DNA of 64,000 bases from an uncultured Pseudomonadota bacterium (GCA_902793435.1 CADBDF010000002.1:1-64000), one strand, 5' to 3'; counted from the first letter of the stretch, positions 52,478 to 62,311 are shown. The notes: generated by a model not told the origin, from the letters alone. Made by a program: numbers and translations.

Positions 52478-53665
52478 ATGGCAAAAGAAAAATATGTAAG
52501 AACAAAGCCACATGTCAATATTGGTACTATTGGTCACGTCGATCATGGTAAAACAACTTTGACAGCTGCTATCGTTCATTATTATGGTGTTGGTATTGAT
52601 GCACAAAAAGGTGTTGATCAAATCGATAATGCACCAGAAGAAAAAGCACGTGGTATAACAATTAACACTGCACACGTGGAATATGAAACAGAACATCGCC
52701 ACTATGCACACGTCGATTGCCCAGGACACGCGGACTATGTTAAAAACATGATTACCGGTGCGGCACAAATGGACGGTGCAATCTTGGTGGTTGCGGCAAC
52801 TGATGGTCCAATGCCTCAGACACGCGAACACATCTTGTTGGCACGTCAAGTGGGTATTCCAAAGATTGTCGTTTATTTGAATAAATGCGATTTGGCAAAC
52901 GATCCAGAATTGTTGGAATTGGTCGAAATGGAAATTCGTGAATTGTTGTCTGCAAATGACTTTGATGGCGACAATGCACCAATCATCCGTGGTTCTGCTA
53001 TTTCCGCATTGGAAGAAAAACAAGACGGTTTGGGCAAAGAATCCATTGACGCTTTGTTGAAAGCATGCGATGAATATATCCCAATGCCAGAACGTCCAGT
53101 CGATAAACCTTTCTTGATGCCAATTGAAGACGTATTTTCAATCACAGGTCGTGGTACAGTGGTCACAGGCCGTATTGAATCTGGTGTCGTGAAAGTTGGT
53201 GACGAAGCTGAAATCGTCGGTTTGCGTCCAACACAAAAAACAACAATCACAGGCGTTGAAATGTTCCGCAAATTGTTGGATCAAGGTGAAGCCGGTGATA
53301 ACGTTGGTTTGTTGTTGCGTGGAACCAAGAAAGAAGATGTTGAACGTGGTCAAATTATCTGCAAACCGGGTTCTATTACCCCACATACAGACTTTGAAGC
53401 AGAAGTCTATATCTTGCAGAAAGAAGAAGGCGGACGTCATACACCATTCTTCTCTAACTATCGTCCTCAGTTCTTCTTCAGCACAACTGATGTGACAGGT
53501 ACAATTACATTGCCAGAAGGTAAAGAAATGGTCTTGCCAGGCGATAACGTTCGTATCAGCGTGCAATTGATTGCACCAATCGCTATGAGCGAAGGTCGCC
53601 GCTTTGCTATCCGTGAAGGCGGACGCACAGTGGGTGCAGGTGTTGTATCTAAAATTAACAAATAA
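52478..53665 (+). CDS. tuf: Elongation factor Tu
   Basis: 395 aa GTPase delivering aminoacyl-tRNA. G1 is [15 protein letters not shown]3 [22 protein letters not shown]4 NKCDLAND. Domains II and III are complete ([30 protein letters not shown]). ATG 52478 follows AAGGAG and gives the family start [17 protein letters not shown]; the frame from 52430 is longer but not used. Codon use is the most biased in the window. Confidence 0.97.
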   Translation: MAKEKYVRTKPHVNIGTIGHVDHGKTTLTAAIVHYYGVGIDAQKGVDQIDNAPEEKARGITINTAHVEYETEHRHYAHVDCPGHADYVKNMITGAAQMDGAILVVAATDGPMPQTREHILLARQVGIPKIVVYLNKCDLANDPELLELVEMEIRELLSANDFDGDNAPIIRGSAISALEEKQDGLGKESIDALLKACDEYIPMPERPVDKPFLMPIEDVFSITGRGTVVTGRIESGVVKVGDEAEIVGLRPTQKTTITGVEMFRKLLDQGEAGDNVGLLLRGTKKEDVERGQIICKPGSITPHTDFEAEVYILQKEEGGRHTPFFSNYRPQFFFSTTDVTGTITLPEGKEMVLPGDNVRISVQLIAPIAMSEGRRFAIREGGRTVGAGVVSKINK

Positions 53666-53746
53666 TTAAAACTGACGAAAGGGGAGTTTGGGTAAAACCA
53701 ATCGCCCCTTTGTCGCGAAAATGAAAAAATAAAGGAAACGAACAAA

Positions 53747-54058
53747 ATGGTACCAACATCTAAAATTCGCATTAAATTGACGGCGTTTGATCACCGTGTG
53801 TTAATTGAATCGGTTGATGAATTAGTCAAAACTGCAAAGCGCACAGGCGCAGATGTCGTAGGACCTGTTCGCTTGCCGACATTGATTCAAAAATTTACAG
53901 TCAATCGCTCTCCACACGTGGATAAAAAATCCCGCGAACAATTCGAAATCCGTAATCACAAAGCGGTCGTAGATATTGTTAATCCAACCCCCCAGACAGT
54001 TGATGCCTTGATGAAGTTGGATTTGGCTTCGGGTGTTGATGTGAAAATTAAATTGTAA
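53747..54058 (+). CDS. rpsJ: 30S ribosomal protein S10
   Basis: 103 aa, also a transcription antitermination partner (NusE). It has [29 protein letters not shown] split by usual elements, then [24 protein letters not shown] in part. First gene of the S10 section. The gap before it holds an AAAGGGG/CCCCTTT hairpin (about 53685-53714) without a T-run. Confidence 0.96.
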   Translation: MVPTSKIRIKLTAFDHRVLIESVDELVKTAKRTGADVVGPVRLPTLIQKFTVNRSPHVDKKSREQFEIRNHKAVVDIVNPTPQTVDALMKLDLASGVDVKIKL

Positions 54059-54119
54059 TTGTTAGGTTAATATAGGTGTGTATTTATTAACCTCTGACAA
54101 ATAAAAAAGGCATAAAAAA

Positions 54120-54842
54120 ATGAAACGTAGCGGATTAATTACAACAAAAATAGGAATGACCCGTATGTATGATGATGCGGGTGCGGCACATGCTGTCACA
54201 GTTTTGTCTGTGGGCGATTGTGCTGTGATTGGTAATCGTACAATGGAAAAAAATGGCTATGTCGCCAACATCTTGGGTGTTTGCGAGGCCAAAGCAAAAC
54301 ATGTTGCAAAACCACAAGCAGTGGCAGCGGAAAAAAGCGGTATTAAACCATATCGCAAAGTTGTGGAATTCCGCGTGTCTGACGATTGTGTTATCCCATC
54401 GGGCACACAATTGTCTGCGTCTCATTTCGTTGTCGGACAATTTGTTGATGTCCAAGCGACAAGCAAGGGTAAAGGCTTTCAGGGTGCTATGAAACGTCAT
54501 AACTTTGGCGGTAAAGAAGCATCACACGGTGTTTTGAAGGCACATCGTTCTTTGGGTGGTACAGGTATGCGTGAATGGCCTGGCCGCGTATTAAAGGGCA
54601 AAAAGATGTCCGGTCAAATGGGTAATGAAACAGTGACCGTTCAAAACTTGAAAGTTTTTGGTGTGTCAGCGTCCGAAAATTTAATCTTTGTTGAAGGCGC
54701 TGTTCCTGGTGCAAATGGCACATTTGTATTGGTGACAGATGCAATCAAAAAAGAACAAAAAGAATTGCCAGTTCCAACATCTCAAAAGGTAGAGGAATCT
54801 GCGCCAAGTGTCACAACCGAAACAGAAACTGTTGCGGAATAA
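54120..54842 (+). CDS. rplC: 50S ribosomal protein L3
   Basis: 240 aa. Early-assembly 23S rRNA-binding protein near the peptidyl-transferase centre. Signatures: GLITTKIGMTRMYDDAG, GKGFQGAMKRHNFGGKEASHG and GSLGGTGMREWPGRVLKGKK-like (HRSLGGTGMREWPGRVLKGK). A C-terminal tail of about 30 residues is Glu/Pro/Thr-rich (PVPTSQKVEESAPSVTTETE), a mild extension. Confidence 0.96.
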   Translation: MKRSGLITTKIGMTRMYDDAGAAHAVTVLSVGDCAVIGNRTMEKNGYVANILGVCEAKAKHVAKPQAVAAEKSGIKPYRKVVEFRVSDDCVIPSGTQLSASHFVVGQFVDVQATSKGKGFQGAMKRHNFGGKEASHGVLKAHRSLGGTGMREWPGRVLKGKKMSGQMGNETVTVQNLKVFGVSASENLIFVEGAVPGANGTFVLVTDAIKKEQKELPVPTSQKVEESAPSVTTETETVAE

Positions 54843-54874
54843 AAAGGTCAACGGAATAATATAAGGTGGAAAAA

Positions 54875-55495
54875 ATGCAGTTAGATATTATAAATTTCGA
54901 TGGTAAATCTGTTGGCAAAATTGATTTGGCTGACAGTGTATTCGGTATTTCTCCACGTGCGGATATTTTGCATCGTGTTGTCACATGGCAACGTGCAAAT
55001 GCACGCGCAGGCACACATGCAGTGAAAACAGTGTCTGATGTCGCGGGAAGTGGCCGTAAAGCATTCAAACAGAAAAAGACAGGTAATGCACGTCAAGGTG
55101 AAAAATATAATGTTCATATGCGTGGCGGTGGTGTGGTTCATGGACCAGTTGTTCGCGACCACAGCATTGATTTGCCAAAGAAAATTCGTTCTTTGGGCTT
55201 GAAAATGGCTTTGTCTTCAAAATTACAAGATGGTAATTTAATCATCATTGATTCTGAAAAAATGGGTGCAGCCAAAACAAACACAATTGCAAAACAATTG
55301 AAAAAATTGGATTTGAATTCTGTTTTGTTTGTGGGTGCAACAGAATTGGATGCGAACTTCAAAAAATCTGTGGCGAACATTGCAAATGTTGATGCGTTGC
55401 CAACGATTGGTTTGAATGTTTTGGATATCTTGAAACATGATAAATTGGTTTTGACAGCCGATGCCGTCAAATCTGTCGAAGCACGTTTGGGGTAA
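54875..55495 (+). CDS. rplD: 50S ribosomal protein L4
   Basis: 206 aa. Contains AGTHAVKTVSDVAGSGRKAFKQKKTGNARQG (in part), the loop reaching the exit tunnel, and a globular domain ending VKSVEARLG. ATG 54875 is preferred over the in-frame GTG at 54866 because AAGGTGG then fits as ribosome-binding site. In some bacteria L4 represses its own operon; no such site can be shown here. Confidence 0.95.
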   Translation: MQLDIINFDGKSVGKIDLADSVFGISPRADILHRVVTWQRANARAGTHAVKTVSDVAGSGRKAFKQKKTGNARQGEKYNVHMRGGGVVHGPVVRDHSIDLPKKIRSLGLKMALSSKLQDGNLIIIDSEKMGAAKTNTIAKQLKKLDLNSVLFVGATELDANFKKSVANIANVDALPTIGLNVLDILKHDKLVLTADAVKSVEARLG

Positions 55496-55498
55496 AAA

Positions 55499-55744
55499 AT
55501 GAGTTTGGGAATTTTTCAAGGTAAACGTATAGGACCGAATACATTTGAATATTTTGTTTCTTATGGTTTGTCGGGCAAAAATAATCCAAGTTTTTTTACA
55601 CCGAATTTAATCAAAGCAAATCTTAGGGATAATCTGGGAGATGCTAAGTTTGATTTTGAAAAGCATTATCGTAGAAAGTTAGAACAGGGAAATTCTTTCA
55701 AAATTACGGCAGTGTTTAGAGAATCAAAGGTAAATATAAAATAA
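55499..55744 (+). CDS. Unknown 81-aa protein inserted in the S10 operon
   Basis: ATG lies 3 bases after the rplD stop and the stop is 14 bases before the rplW start, so it is translated within the ribosomal transcript. The sequence (MSLGIFQGKRIGPNTFEYFV, YGLSGKNNPSFFTPNLIKAN, LRDNLGDAKFDFEKHYRRK, GNSFKITAVFRESKVNIK) has no signal peptide, a mixed charge and a pattern of short strands and a helix. I recognise no family, and the S10 operon normally has no gene here. Its codon use appears less biased than that of the ribosomal genes. Confidence 0.7.
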   Translation: MSLGIFQGKRIGPNTFEYFVSYGLSGKNNPSFFTPNLIKANLRDNLGDAKFDFEKHYRRKLEQGNSFKITAVFRESKVNIK

Positions 55745-55758
55745 AAATGAGAGCTAAA

Positions 55759-56094
55759 ATGGCAGAAAAGAAAGTTGAAAATAAAATTGTTGCAGGTGCA
55801 GGTATTTATGATATACTGGTTCGTCCAGTCATTTCAGAGAAATCTGCAAAATTGTCTGAAAGCAATGGCGTTGTGTTCGAAGTTGCAAAAGATGCAACCA
55901 AGGCGGACGTTGCACGTGCGATGCAGGTGATTTATGGTGTTAAACCAACCAAGGTTAATATCGTTATCACCAAAGGTAAGGTTAAATCTTTCCGTGGTCG
56001 CAGTTCAGGCAAACAACGTGACGTTAAAAAAGCGTATGTGTCATTACCAGCCGATGCTAAATTGGATATGGCTGTGGCGGCACAGAGTAAATAA
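55759..56094 (+). CDS. rplW: 50S ribosomal protein L23
   Basis: 111 aa. Exit-tunnel protein and docking site for SRP and trigger factor. Signatures: ILVRPVISEKSAKLSE, VFEVAKDATKADVARAMQVIYGVKP (in part), and GKVKSFRGRSSGKQRDVKKA. ATG 55759 is chosen (GAGAG upstream); an ATG at 55747 is in frame. Confidence 0.95.
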   Translation: MAEKKVENKIVAGAGIYDILVRPVISEKSAKLSESNGVVFEVAKDATKADVARAMQVIYGVKPTKVNIVITKGKVKSFRGRSSGKQRDVKKAYVSLPADAKLDMAVAAQSK

Positions 56095-56161
56095 AACACC
56101 GGGACAGAGAACCCAAAATATTATGGGTGTTATTGTCCAGGATTAAAAAAGGATATAAAAA

Positions 56162-56995
56162 ATGGCATTAAAGCATTTTAAACCAGTGACTGCAGGAACG
56201 CGTGGTTTGACATTGGTCAGTCGCGCTGAATTGCATCGTGGTAAGCCAGAAAAGGCTTTGACCGTTGGGTTAAAATCCCATGGTGGTCGTAATAATTTTG
56301 GTCAAGTGACTGTTTATCACCAAGGTGGCGGTCACAAACGTAGTTATCGTTTAATTGACTTTAAACGTAAAAAATTTGGTATGCCGGCGACAGTTGTTCG
56401 TTTGGAATATGATCCAAACAGAACTGCTTTTATCGCATTGATTGAATATAAAGATGGTATCCGTTCTTATATTTTGGCACCACGCGATTTGAAAGCGGGC
56501 GATGTTGTTATCTCGGGCGAACGTGAAGATATTAAACCGGGTAATGCAATGCCATTAAAGAATATGCCAATCGGTACAATCGTTCATAACGTTGAATTGA
56601 AACCTGGTGCAGGTGGTCAATTGGCCCGTAGTGCAGGTTGCTATGCTCAATTAATGGGTAAAGACGGCGTTTATGCACAGATTAAAATGAACAGTGGTGA
56701 GTTGCGTAAAGTTCATTCTGATTGTTTAGCGACAGTTGGTGTGGTTTCTAATCCTGACCAACGCAATGTGAATTTGGGTAAGGCCGGTCGTGCCAGATGG
56801 TTGGGTGTTCGCCCATCTGTTCGTGGTATGGCAATGAACCCGAACGATCACCCAATGGGTGGTGGTAACGGACATTCAAAGGGTCACGAACCAGTTTCAC
56901 GTACAGGTATTCCAGCCAAGGGATATCGTACCCGTAGCAATAAACGTACTGCCAAGATGATTATTCGCAGCAGACATTTGGCGAAGAAAAAATAA
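56162..56995 (+). CDS. rplB: 50S ribosomal protein L2
   Basis: 277 aa. It binds 23S rRNA at the subunit interface. Signatures: [21 protein letters not shown] (in part), [58 protein letters not shown]-type ([20 protein letters not shown]) with the conserved His. AAAAAGGA ribosome-binding site. Confidence 0.97.
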   Translation: MALKHFKPVTAGTRGLTLVSRAELHRGKPEKALTVGLKSHGGRNNFGQVTVYHQGGGHKRSYRLIDFKRKKFGMPATVVRLEYDPNRTAFIALIEYKDGIRSYILAPRDLKAGDVVISGEREDIKPGNAMPLKNMPIGTIVHNVELKPGAGGQLARSAGCYAQLMGKDGVYAQIKMNSGELRKVHSDCLATVGVVSNPDQRNVNLGKAGRARWLGVRPSVRGMAMNPNDHPMGGGNGHSKGHEPVSRTGIPAKGYRTRSNKRTAKMIIRSRHLAKKK

Positions 56996-57014
56996 TAAAA
57001 AAACGGAGTAAATG

Positions 57015-57290
57015 ATGTCTCGTTCAGTATGGAAAGGTCCTTATATTCATCCGTCACTTTTAAAGAAAGTTGCGGTTGCAAATGAAAAAAATGACCATAA
57101 ACCTATTAAAACATGGTCCCGCGGTAGCACAATCGTGCCACCAATGGTTGGTTTAACATTTGAAGTGCATAATGGTAACAAATTTATTCCTGTGTCCGTC
57201 GTCGAAGATATGATTGGTCACAAATTGGGTGAATTTGCGCCAACACGTACTTTCAAAGGACATGCAGCAAACAAGAAAGCAGCAAAATAA
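57015..57290 (+). CDS. rpsS: 30S ribosomal protein S19
   Basis: 91 aa: [56 protein letters not shown]. The second of two adjacent ATGs (57015) is 6 bases from GGAG and gives the family start MSRSVWKGP; 57012 is also possible. Confidence 0.95.
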   Translation: MSRSVWKGPYIHPSLLKKVAVANEKNDHKPIKTWSRGSTIVPPMVGLTFEVHNGNKFIPVSVVEDMIGHKLGEFAPTRTFKGHAANKKAAK

Positions 57291-57302
57291 GGTAGGGTAA
57301 TT

Positions 57303-57704
57303 ATGACAAGATATGGAATAAAAGACAATCAGGTTCGTGCGTTCAATAAAATGATTCGCATCAGCCACCAGAAATTAAATCTGGTTTGTGATATGGTTCG
57401 CGGCTTGCCAGTTGACCGTGCCGTTGATGTTTTGAAATTTTCAAAGAAACGTGTTTCTGATGAAGTTTTGAAAACGTTGTTGTCTGCGATTGCAAATGCA
57501 GAACACAACAAAAACTTGCCTGTTGATACTTTGTTCGTCAAAGAAATTTGGTGTGGCAAAGCATTGACAATGAAACGCATTATGCCTGGACCACGCGGTA
57601 GCGCACGTCCAATTTTGAAACCTTTTTCAAATTTGACAATCGTGTTGGAATCAGGTGAAGCGCCGGCAAAGAAAAAAGAACCAAAGGCTAAAAAGGCTAA
57701 ATAA
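57303..57704 (+). CDS. rplV: 50S ribosomal protein L22
   Basis: 133 aa: RISHQKLNLVCDMVRGLPVD, VLKTLLSAIANAEHNKNLPVD, and the tunnel hairpin MKRIMPGPRGSARPILKPFS (KRIMPGPRGSARP). A Lys-rich tail (APAKKKEPKAKKAK) extends the C-terminus. Confidence 0.96.
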   Translation: MTRYGIKDNQVRAFNKMIRISHQKLNLVCDMVRGLPVDRAVDVLKFSKKRVSDEVLKTLLSAIANAEHNKNLPVDTLFVKEIWCGKALTMKRIMPGPRGSARPILKPFSNLTIVLESGEAPAKKKEPKAKKAK

Positions 57705-57792
57705 CAAAAAGACAAGTGGTATGGGGGTGACCCTTGAATAAAACCGAACAGGTTTCAAGAACACTTGCTTAAAAACGTAAGGAAAATAAAAA

Positions 57793-58494
57793 ATGGGACA
57801 GAAAGTATCACCTATTTCATTACGCGAATTTATCAATAAAGTGACAGATTCTCGCTGGATTGCTAATAAAAAAGACTATGCGAAATTTGTTGCCGAAGAT
57901 GATAAAATTCGTAAATTTATTGAAAAGAAATTGAAAAAAGCAGGTTTGGCAAAAGTTGTTATCGAACGTTTTGCTAAAAAAGTTGTTGTGACAATTCACA
58001 CATCTCGTCCTGGTATGATTATCGGTAAAAATGGTGCCGATATCGAAGCATTGCGTAATGATATTAAGAAATTGGTTAAAAATGATCAAGTTGTCGTTAA
58101 TATCTATGAAGTGCGTCGTCCTGATTTAAATGCGCAGTTGGTTGCACAACAAATTGCGCAACAAATCGAAGGTCGTGTTTCATTTAAACGCGCAATGAAA
58201 AAAGCAGTTCAAAACGCCCAGAAAGTTGGTGCCCAGGGTATCAAAGTTATGTGTTCTGGTCGTTTGAATGGTGCGGAAATTGCACGTAGCGAACAAATCC
58301 GCGAAGGTCGTATTCCATTACATACTTTGCGTGCTGATGTTGATTACGCGTCAATCCAAGCAAAAACAACATATGGTGTTATCGGTGTAAAAGTTTGGAT
58401 TTATACTGGTGATGTCGTAAATAAAGAAAAGTTGGCTTCTGAAATGGCGCGTCCAACAGAATATGCCGGCACAAGCGAAAGAAAAAGTAAATAA
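57793..58494 (+). CDS. rpsC: 30S ribosomal protein S3
   Basis: 233 aa with a KH domain ([20 protein letters not shown]) and the C-terminal part [40 protein letters not shown] ribosome-binding site. The 88-bp gap before it contains CAAGTG/CACTTG arms that could form a large hairpin. Confidence 0.97.
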   Translation: MGQKVSPISLREFINKVTDSRWIANKKDYAKFVAEDDKIRKFIEKKLKKAGLAKVVIERFAKKVVVTIHTSRPGMIIGKNGADIEALRNDIKKLVKNDQVVVNIYEVRRPDLNAQLVAQQIAQQIEGRVSFKRAMKKAVQNAQKVGAQGIKVMCSGRLNGAEIARSEQIREGRIPLHTLRADVDYASIQAKTTYGVIGVKVWIYTGDVVNKEKLASEMARPTEYAGTSERKSK

Positions 58495-58517
58495 TTTAAA
58501 ATCAAAGGATTTTAATC

Positions 58518-58931
58518 ATGTTAATGCCAAATAAAACAAAATTTCGCAAACTGCAAAAAGGTCGTATTCACGGTGTCGCCAAGGGCGGTAGTGAATTGGC
58601 TTTTGGGTCGTTTGGACTGAAAGCAATGAGCCCTGAACGTGTGACTGCACGTCAGATAGAGGCTGCACGTCGTGCTATTACTCGTCATATGAAACGTATG
58701 GGTAAATTATGGATTCGTATTTTCCCAGATGTGCCGGTCACAACAAAACCTGCACAGGTTCGTATGGGTAAAGGTAAGGGTGCTGTGGAATACTGGGTAT
58801 GTCGTGTTAAACCAGGTCGTATCATGTTTGAAATTGATGGTGTTAAACCAGAAATTGCACATGAAGCATTTGCTTTGGCGGCGGCAAAATTACCAGTTAA
58901 AACAAAAATCGTTGAACGTAAAATCAACTAA
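58518..58931 (+). CDS. rplP: 50S ribosomal protein L16
   Basis: 137 aa: [60 protein letters not shown]. It sits near the A site on 23S rRNA. ATG 58518 gives MLMPNKTKF, matching the family start. Confidence 0.96.
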   Translation: MLMPNKTKFRKLQKGRIHGVAKGGSELAFGSFGLKAMSPERVTARQIEAARRAITRHMKRMGKLWIRIFPDVPVTTKPAQVRMGKGKGAVEYWVCRVKPGRIMFEIDGVKPEIAHEAFALAAAKLPVKTKIVERKIN

Positions 58932-58947
58932 TTAAAAGGTGAATAAG

Positions 58948-59142
58948 ATGGCAGAAAAAAAAGTAAAATCAGAATCTTTGACACGCGAGGCTTTGGAAAG
59001 CAAATTGGCTGATTTGAAAAAAGAACAAATGAATCAACGGTTTCAATTAGCAGCTGGCCAAATGCCAAAAACGCATGTTGTGCGTAAAACCCGTCGTGAA
59101 ATTGCACGCGTTAAAACAAAATTAAATGCGGCAAAAAAATAA
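58948..59142 (+). CDS. rpmC: 50S ribosomal protein L29
   Basis: 64 aa, two-helix protein near the tunnel exit: REALESKLADLKKEQMNQRF, KTRREIARVKTKLNAAKK. ATG 58948 follows AAAGGTG; the in-frame GTG at 58939 is part of that site. Confidence 0.93.
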   Translation: MAEKKVKSESLTREALESKLADLKKEQMNQRFQLAAGQMPKTHVVRKTRREIARVKTKLNAAKK

Positions 59143-59151
59143 AGAATAAAT

Positions 59152-59203
59152 GTTGATTTTGGTTGTTTTTTCTAAAATTTAGTATATCATAACCAAAATC
59201 GAC
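59152..59203 (+). other. Long-stem hairpin between rpmC and rpsQ
   Basis: GTTGATTTTGGTT (59152-59164) pairs with AACCAAAATCGAC (59191-59203), a 13-bp stem with one G-T pair and a 26-nt AT-rich loop. No T-run follows, so it is more likely a processing or stability element than a terminator. Confidence 0.6.
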
Positions 59204-59228
59204 ATAAAAAAATAGAGGAATAACAGTT

Positions 59229-59498
59229 ATGCCAAAACGTATACTGCAAGGAACAGTTAAAAGTACAGCGAACGATAAAACGGTTGTGGTCGAAGTTGAA
59301 CGCCGTTTCCGTCATCCTTTGTATGGTAAATTCGTGAAGCAAAATAAAAAATATAAAGCCCACGATGAAGCCAATGAATACAAGGTTGGCGACGTTGTTG
59401 CTATTGAAGAACATCGTCCAATTTCCAAGACAAAATCTTGGGTTGTAAAAGGTCGCGTTGGTGTGTCCAAGGACGGTTCTGTGGAAGTGGTTGATTAG
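59229..59498 (+). CDS. rpsQ: 30S ribosomal protein S17
   Basis: 89 aa OB-fold protein: [42 protein letters not shown] (in part), [27 protein letters not shown] ribosome-binding site. The following 114-bp gap to rplN holds a CATGGGG/CCCCATG hairpin at about 59573-59591. Confidence 0.96.
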   Translation: MPKRILQGTVKSTANDKTVVVEVERRFRHPLYGKFVKQNKKYKAHDEANEYKVGDVVAIEEHRPISKTKSWVVKGRVGVSKDGSVEVVD

Positions 59499-59612
59499 TT
59501 TTAATAAACCACAAACAAGGGTTGGGTTCTTTGAGGTCATAGAATTTTTGACAGTCGGGACCCGTTAACAAAGCCATGGGGGATTGCCCCATGTGCAGGA
59601 AAAGGTTAAAAA

Positions 59613-59987
59613 ATGATACAAAATGAAACAGTTATGACGGTTGCCGATAACAGTGGTGCGCGTAAAGCTATGTGCATCAAGGTTTTAGGTGGTTCACATC
59701 GTCGTTATGCAACAGTTGGTGACAAAATTGTTGTCGCCATCAAAGAGGCTATCCCACGTGGTAAGGTTCAAAAGGGAACTGTGCAACGTGCGATTATCGT
59801 ACGTACAAAATTCCCAGTTAAACGTCCAGACGGTTCAATTATCCGTTTCGATGATAATGCGGTTGTTTTAATCAATAAAAACAACTTTGAACCAATTGGA
59901 ACACGTATTTTTGGACCAATTGCGCGTGAAGTTCGCCGCAAATATGATGTTCAAAAAATCGTGTCTTTGGCACCAGAGGTTATTTAA
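59613..59987 (+). CDS. rplN: 50S ribosomal protein L14
   Basis: 124 aa: [71 protein letters not shown]. It is at the 50S-30S interface. First gene of the spc-type section. Confidence 0.97.
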   Translation: MIQNETVMTVADNSGARKAMCIKVLGGSHRRYATVGDKIVVAIKEAIPRGKVQKGTVQRAIIVRTKFPVKRPDGSIIRFDDNAVVLINKNNFEPIGTRIFGPIAREVRRKYDVQKIVSLAPEVI

Positions 59988-60013
59988 TAGATTAGACACA
60001 AAGGGACAAAAAA

Positions 60014-60316
60014 ATGAAAATTAAAAAAGGCGACGAAGTCGTAGTTATTTCAGGAAAATATAAGGGCGTTAAAGGCAAAGTGCTGGAAGCGCGCCCAGCA
60101 GAATCGCGTGTTGTTGTCGAAGGTGTCAATCGTCATAAATGGCACATTAAACCAACACAGGATCAGGCCGGTCATATTATCGACCGTGAAGCCCCAGTTC
60201 ATGTATCTAATGTTGCATTGGTTGATCCAAAAACCAAAAAAGCAACCCGCGTTGGATATGTGATGAAGGGTGATAAAAAGGTTCGTGTTTCTAAGAAATC
60301 TGGAACAGAATTATAA
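60014..60316 (+). CDS. rplX: 50S ribosomal protein L24
   Basis: 100 aa with a KOW motif ([20 protein letters not shown]) and [19 protein letters not shown]. Early assembly initiator of the 50S subunit. Followed by a conserved-loop hairpin at 60321-60350. Confidence 0.96.
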   Translation: MKIKKGDEVVVISGKYKGVKGKVLEARPAESRVVVEGVNRHKWHIKPTQDQAGHIIDREAPVHVSNVALVDPKTKKATRVGYVMKGDKKVRVSKKSGTEL

Positions 60317-60324
60317 AACAAATG

Positions 60325-60343
60325 TTTCCGCTGTTACGGAAAT
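60325..60343 (+). repeat. TTTCCG-CTGTTA-CGGAAA hairpin, copy 1
   Basis: Between rplX and rplE. The 19-nt sequence is identical, loop included, to 62274-62292. Flanks AATG and AAACATT extend the stem here. No T-run. Confidence 0.75.
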
Positions 60344-60362
60344 AAACATTAAGGAATAAAAA

Positions 60363-60908
60363 ATGCAAAGCAGATTGCGTGAATTTTATGAAAAACAAAT
60401 TGTACCTGAATTGGTAAAAGAATTCGGTTACACAAATGCATTGGCTGTGCCAAAACTCACAAAAATTGTTTTGAATATGGGTGTTGGCGAAGCGGTGTCT
60501 GATAAAAAGAAATTAGATTCTGCGGCCGCTGATTTGACAGCGATTGCTGCCCAGAAAGCAATTATCACACATGCAAAGAAATCGATTGCAACATATCGTT
60601 TGCGTGAAGGTCAAGCCATTGGTACCAAGGTCACCTTGCGTGGTAAAAGAATGTATGATTTCTTGGATAAATTGATTACAGTGGCATTGCCACGCGTGAA
60701 AGATTTTCGTGGGTTGTCAAAATCTAAATTTGATGGTCGTGGAAACTATGCGTTTGGTATCAAAGAACACTTAATCTTTCCAGAAATTTCTGTTGATAAA
60801 ATTGATTCTATCCGCGGTATGGATATTGTCATTGTGACAACAGCAAAAACAGACAATGAAGCACGTGCATTGCTGACAAAAATCGGCCTGCCGTTGGTTT
60901 TGAAATAA
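60363..60908 (+). CDS. rplE: 50S ribosomal protein L5
   Basis: 181 aa, contacts 5S rRNA and the P-site t[62 protein letters not shown] and [11 protein letters not shown] are typical. Confidence 0.97.
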   Translation: MQSRLREFYEKQIVPELVKEFGYTNALAVPKLTKIVLNMGVGEAVSDKKKLDSAAADLTAIAAQKAIITHAKKSIATYRLREGQAIGTKVTLRGKRMYDFLDKLITVALPRVKDFRGLSKSKFDGRGNYAFGIKEHLIFPEISVDKIDSIRGMDIVIVTTAKTDNEARALLTKIGLPLVLK

Positions 60909-60923
60909 TAAAAGGAAATAAAG

Positions 60924-61226
60924 ATGGCAAAGTTAGCGTTGATTAACAAGCAACACAGACGTGAAAAATTGGTTGCAAAATATGCAAAAAAGCGCGAAGC
61001 AATCAAAGAAAAAATGTCTGTTAATGCAACACCAGACGAACGTATGGAGGCAATGAAAAAATTGGCAAAATTGCCACGTAATGCCAATCCAACACGTTTG
61101 CATAATCGTTGTTCAATTACTGGCCGCGCACGTGGTTTTTCACGTATGTTCGGTCTGTGCCGCCAACAATTGCGTACAATGGCGTCCGAAGGTAAATTGC
61201 CAGGCGTACGTAAATCTAGTTGGTAA
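60924..61226 (+). CDS. rpsN: 30S ribosomal protein S14
   Basis: 100 aa, the long zinc-free form: REKLVAKYAKKREAIKEKM, KLPRNANPTRLHNRCSITGR (one Cys, no CxxC ribbon), FGLCRQQLRTMASEGKLPGV. The gap to rpsH holds a CCAGTTG/CAACTGG hairpin (about 61240-61262). Confidence 0.96.
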   Translation: MAKLALINKQHRREKLVAKYAKKREAIKEKMSVNATPDERMEAMKKLAKLPRNANPTRLHNRCSITGRARGFSRMFGLCRQQLRTMASEGKLPGVRKSSW

Positions 61227-61292
61227 AATAAGAAAAACACCAGTTGTGGACAATGCAACTGGGAAATGGATAAATAGTCCAAGGAGTAAAAG

Positions 61293-61691
61293 ATGTCATT
61301 ATCACACCCAATCGGAGATATGCTGACCCGTATTCGTAATGGTCAAGCAGCCGGTAAAGACTTTATAACTGTCCCAAACAGCAAATTGCGTGTTGCAGTT
61401 TTGTCTGTGTTAAAGGACGAAGGTTTCATCACTGATTTTCGCGAAGAAAAAATCGACGAACATCGTTCAAATTTGGTCGTTGAATTGAAATACAACAATG
61501 GTGTTGGCGCAATTCAAGAAATTTCTGTTGTGTCCAGACCAGGTCGTCGTGTTTATTCAGGCTGTGCAAAAATGCCAAGAGTTTTGAACGGATTGGGAAT
61601 CGCAATCGTTTCTACACCATGTGGCGTTATGACTGATCACAAGGCACGCTTGATGAATGTTGGTGGCGAAGTATTGTGCAAGGTTATATAA
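61293..61691 (+). CDS. rpsH: 30S ribosomal protein S8
   Basis: 132 aa: HPIGDMLTRIRNGQAAGKDF, VSRPGRRVYSGCAKMPRVLN, GLGIAIVSTPCGVMTDHKAR. Central 16S rRNA binder and, in E. coli, the spc operon repressor. AAGGAG ribosome-binding site. Confidence 0.97.
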   Translation: MSLSHPIGDMLTRIRNGQAAGKDFITVPNSKLRVAVLSVLKDEGFITDFREEKIDEHRSNLVVELKYNNGVGAIQEISVVSRPGRRVYSGCAKMPRVLNGLGIAIVSTPCGVMTDHKARLMNVGGEVLCKVI

Positions 61692-61710
61692 TAGAAATAA
61701 GGATGAAAAA

Positions 61711-62262
61711 ATGTCTCGTGCAGGAAAATATCCAGTTAAATTACAAGACGGTGTGTCTGCGGAAATCAAAGATAATGCTGTTGTAATCAAGGGCCCAAAG
61801 GGTGAATTAAAGGTTTCTTTGGATACAAAGAATTCTCATTTGGTTGATGTCGAAATCAAAGACGGTATGGTTGTTGTGACACCAAAAGATGCAGAAGATA
61901 AATTTTCACGTGCAATGTGGGGAACCATGACACGCAATATTAAATCTGCGGTTATTGGTGTGACATCGGGCTTTTCCAAAGATATGTATATGAACGGTGT
62001 TGGTTACAAGGCATCTGTCAGTGGCAATAAATTTACATTGGTTGTAGGATTTTCACACGATGTTGTTATGGATATTCCAGAAGGTTTGTCTGTAAAAATG
62101 GGTGAAAAACCAACAGAATTTACAATCAGTGGTATTGATAAATGTGCTTTGGGATTGTTTGCTGACAAAATTCACAAAATCCGTAAAGCCGACCCATATA
62201 AAGGTAAAGGTATCTTCTATAAGGGCGAAAATATCCGTCGTAAAGAAGGTAAAAAGAAATAA
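61711..62262 (+). CDS. rplF: 50S ribosomal protein L6
   Basis: 183 aa with two repeated domains: SRAGKYPVKLQDGVSAEIKD, NVIKGPKGEL-type VVIKGPKGELKVSL, SKDMYMNGVGYKASVSGNKF and the end ADPYKGKGIFYKGENIRRKE. ATG 61711 follows AAGGAT; the frame from 61657 overlaps rpsH and is rejected. Confidence 0.96.
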   Translation: MSRAGKYPVKLQDGVSAEIKDNAVVIKGPKGELKVSLDTKNSHLVDVEIKDGMVVVTPKDAEDKFSRAMWGTMTRNIKSAVIGVTSGFSKDMYMNGVGYKASVSGNKFTLVVGFSHDVVMDIPEGLSVKMGEKPTEFTISGIDKCALGLFADKIHKIRKADPYKGKGIFYKGENIRRKEGKKK

Positions 62263-62273
62263 TAGTTAGGTAA

Positions 62274-62292
62274 TTTCCGCTGTTACGGAAAT
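62274..62292 (+). repeat. TTTCCG-CTGTTA-CGGAAA hairpin, copy 2
   Basis: Between rplF and rplR, identical to 60325-60343 over 19 nt. Flanks AA and TT extend the stem by two bases. No T-run. Confidence 0.75.
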
Positions 62293-62311
62293 TGAAAAAA
62301 AAGGAAATAAA

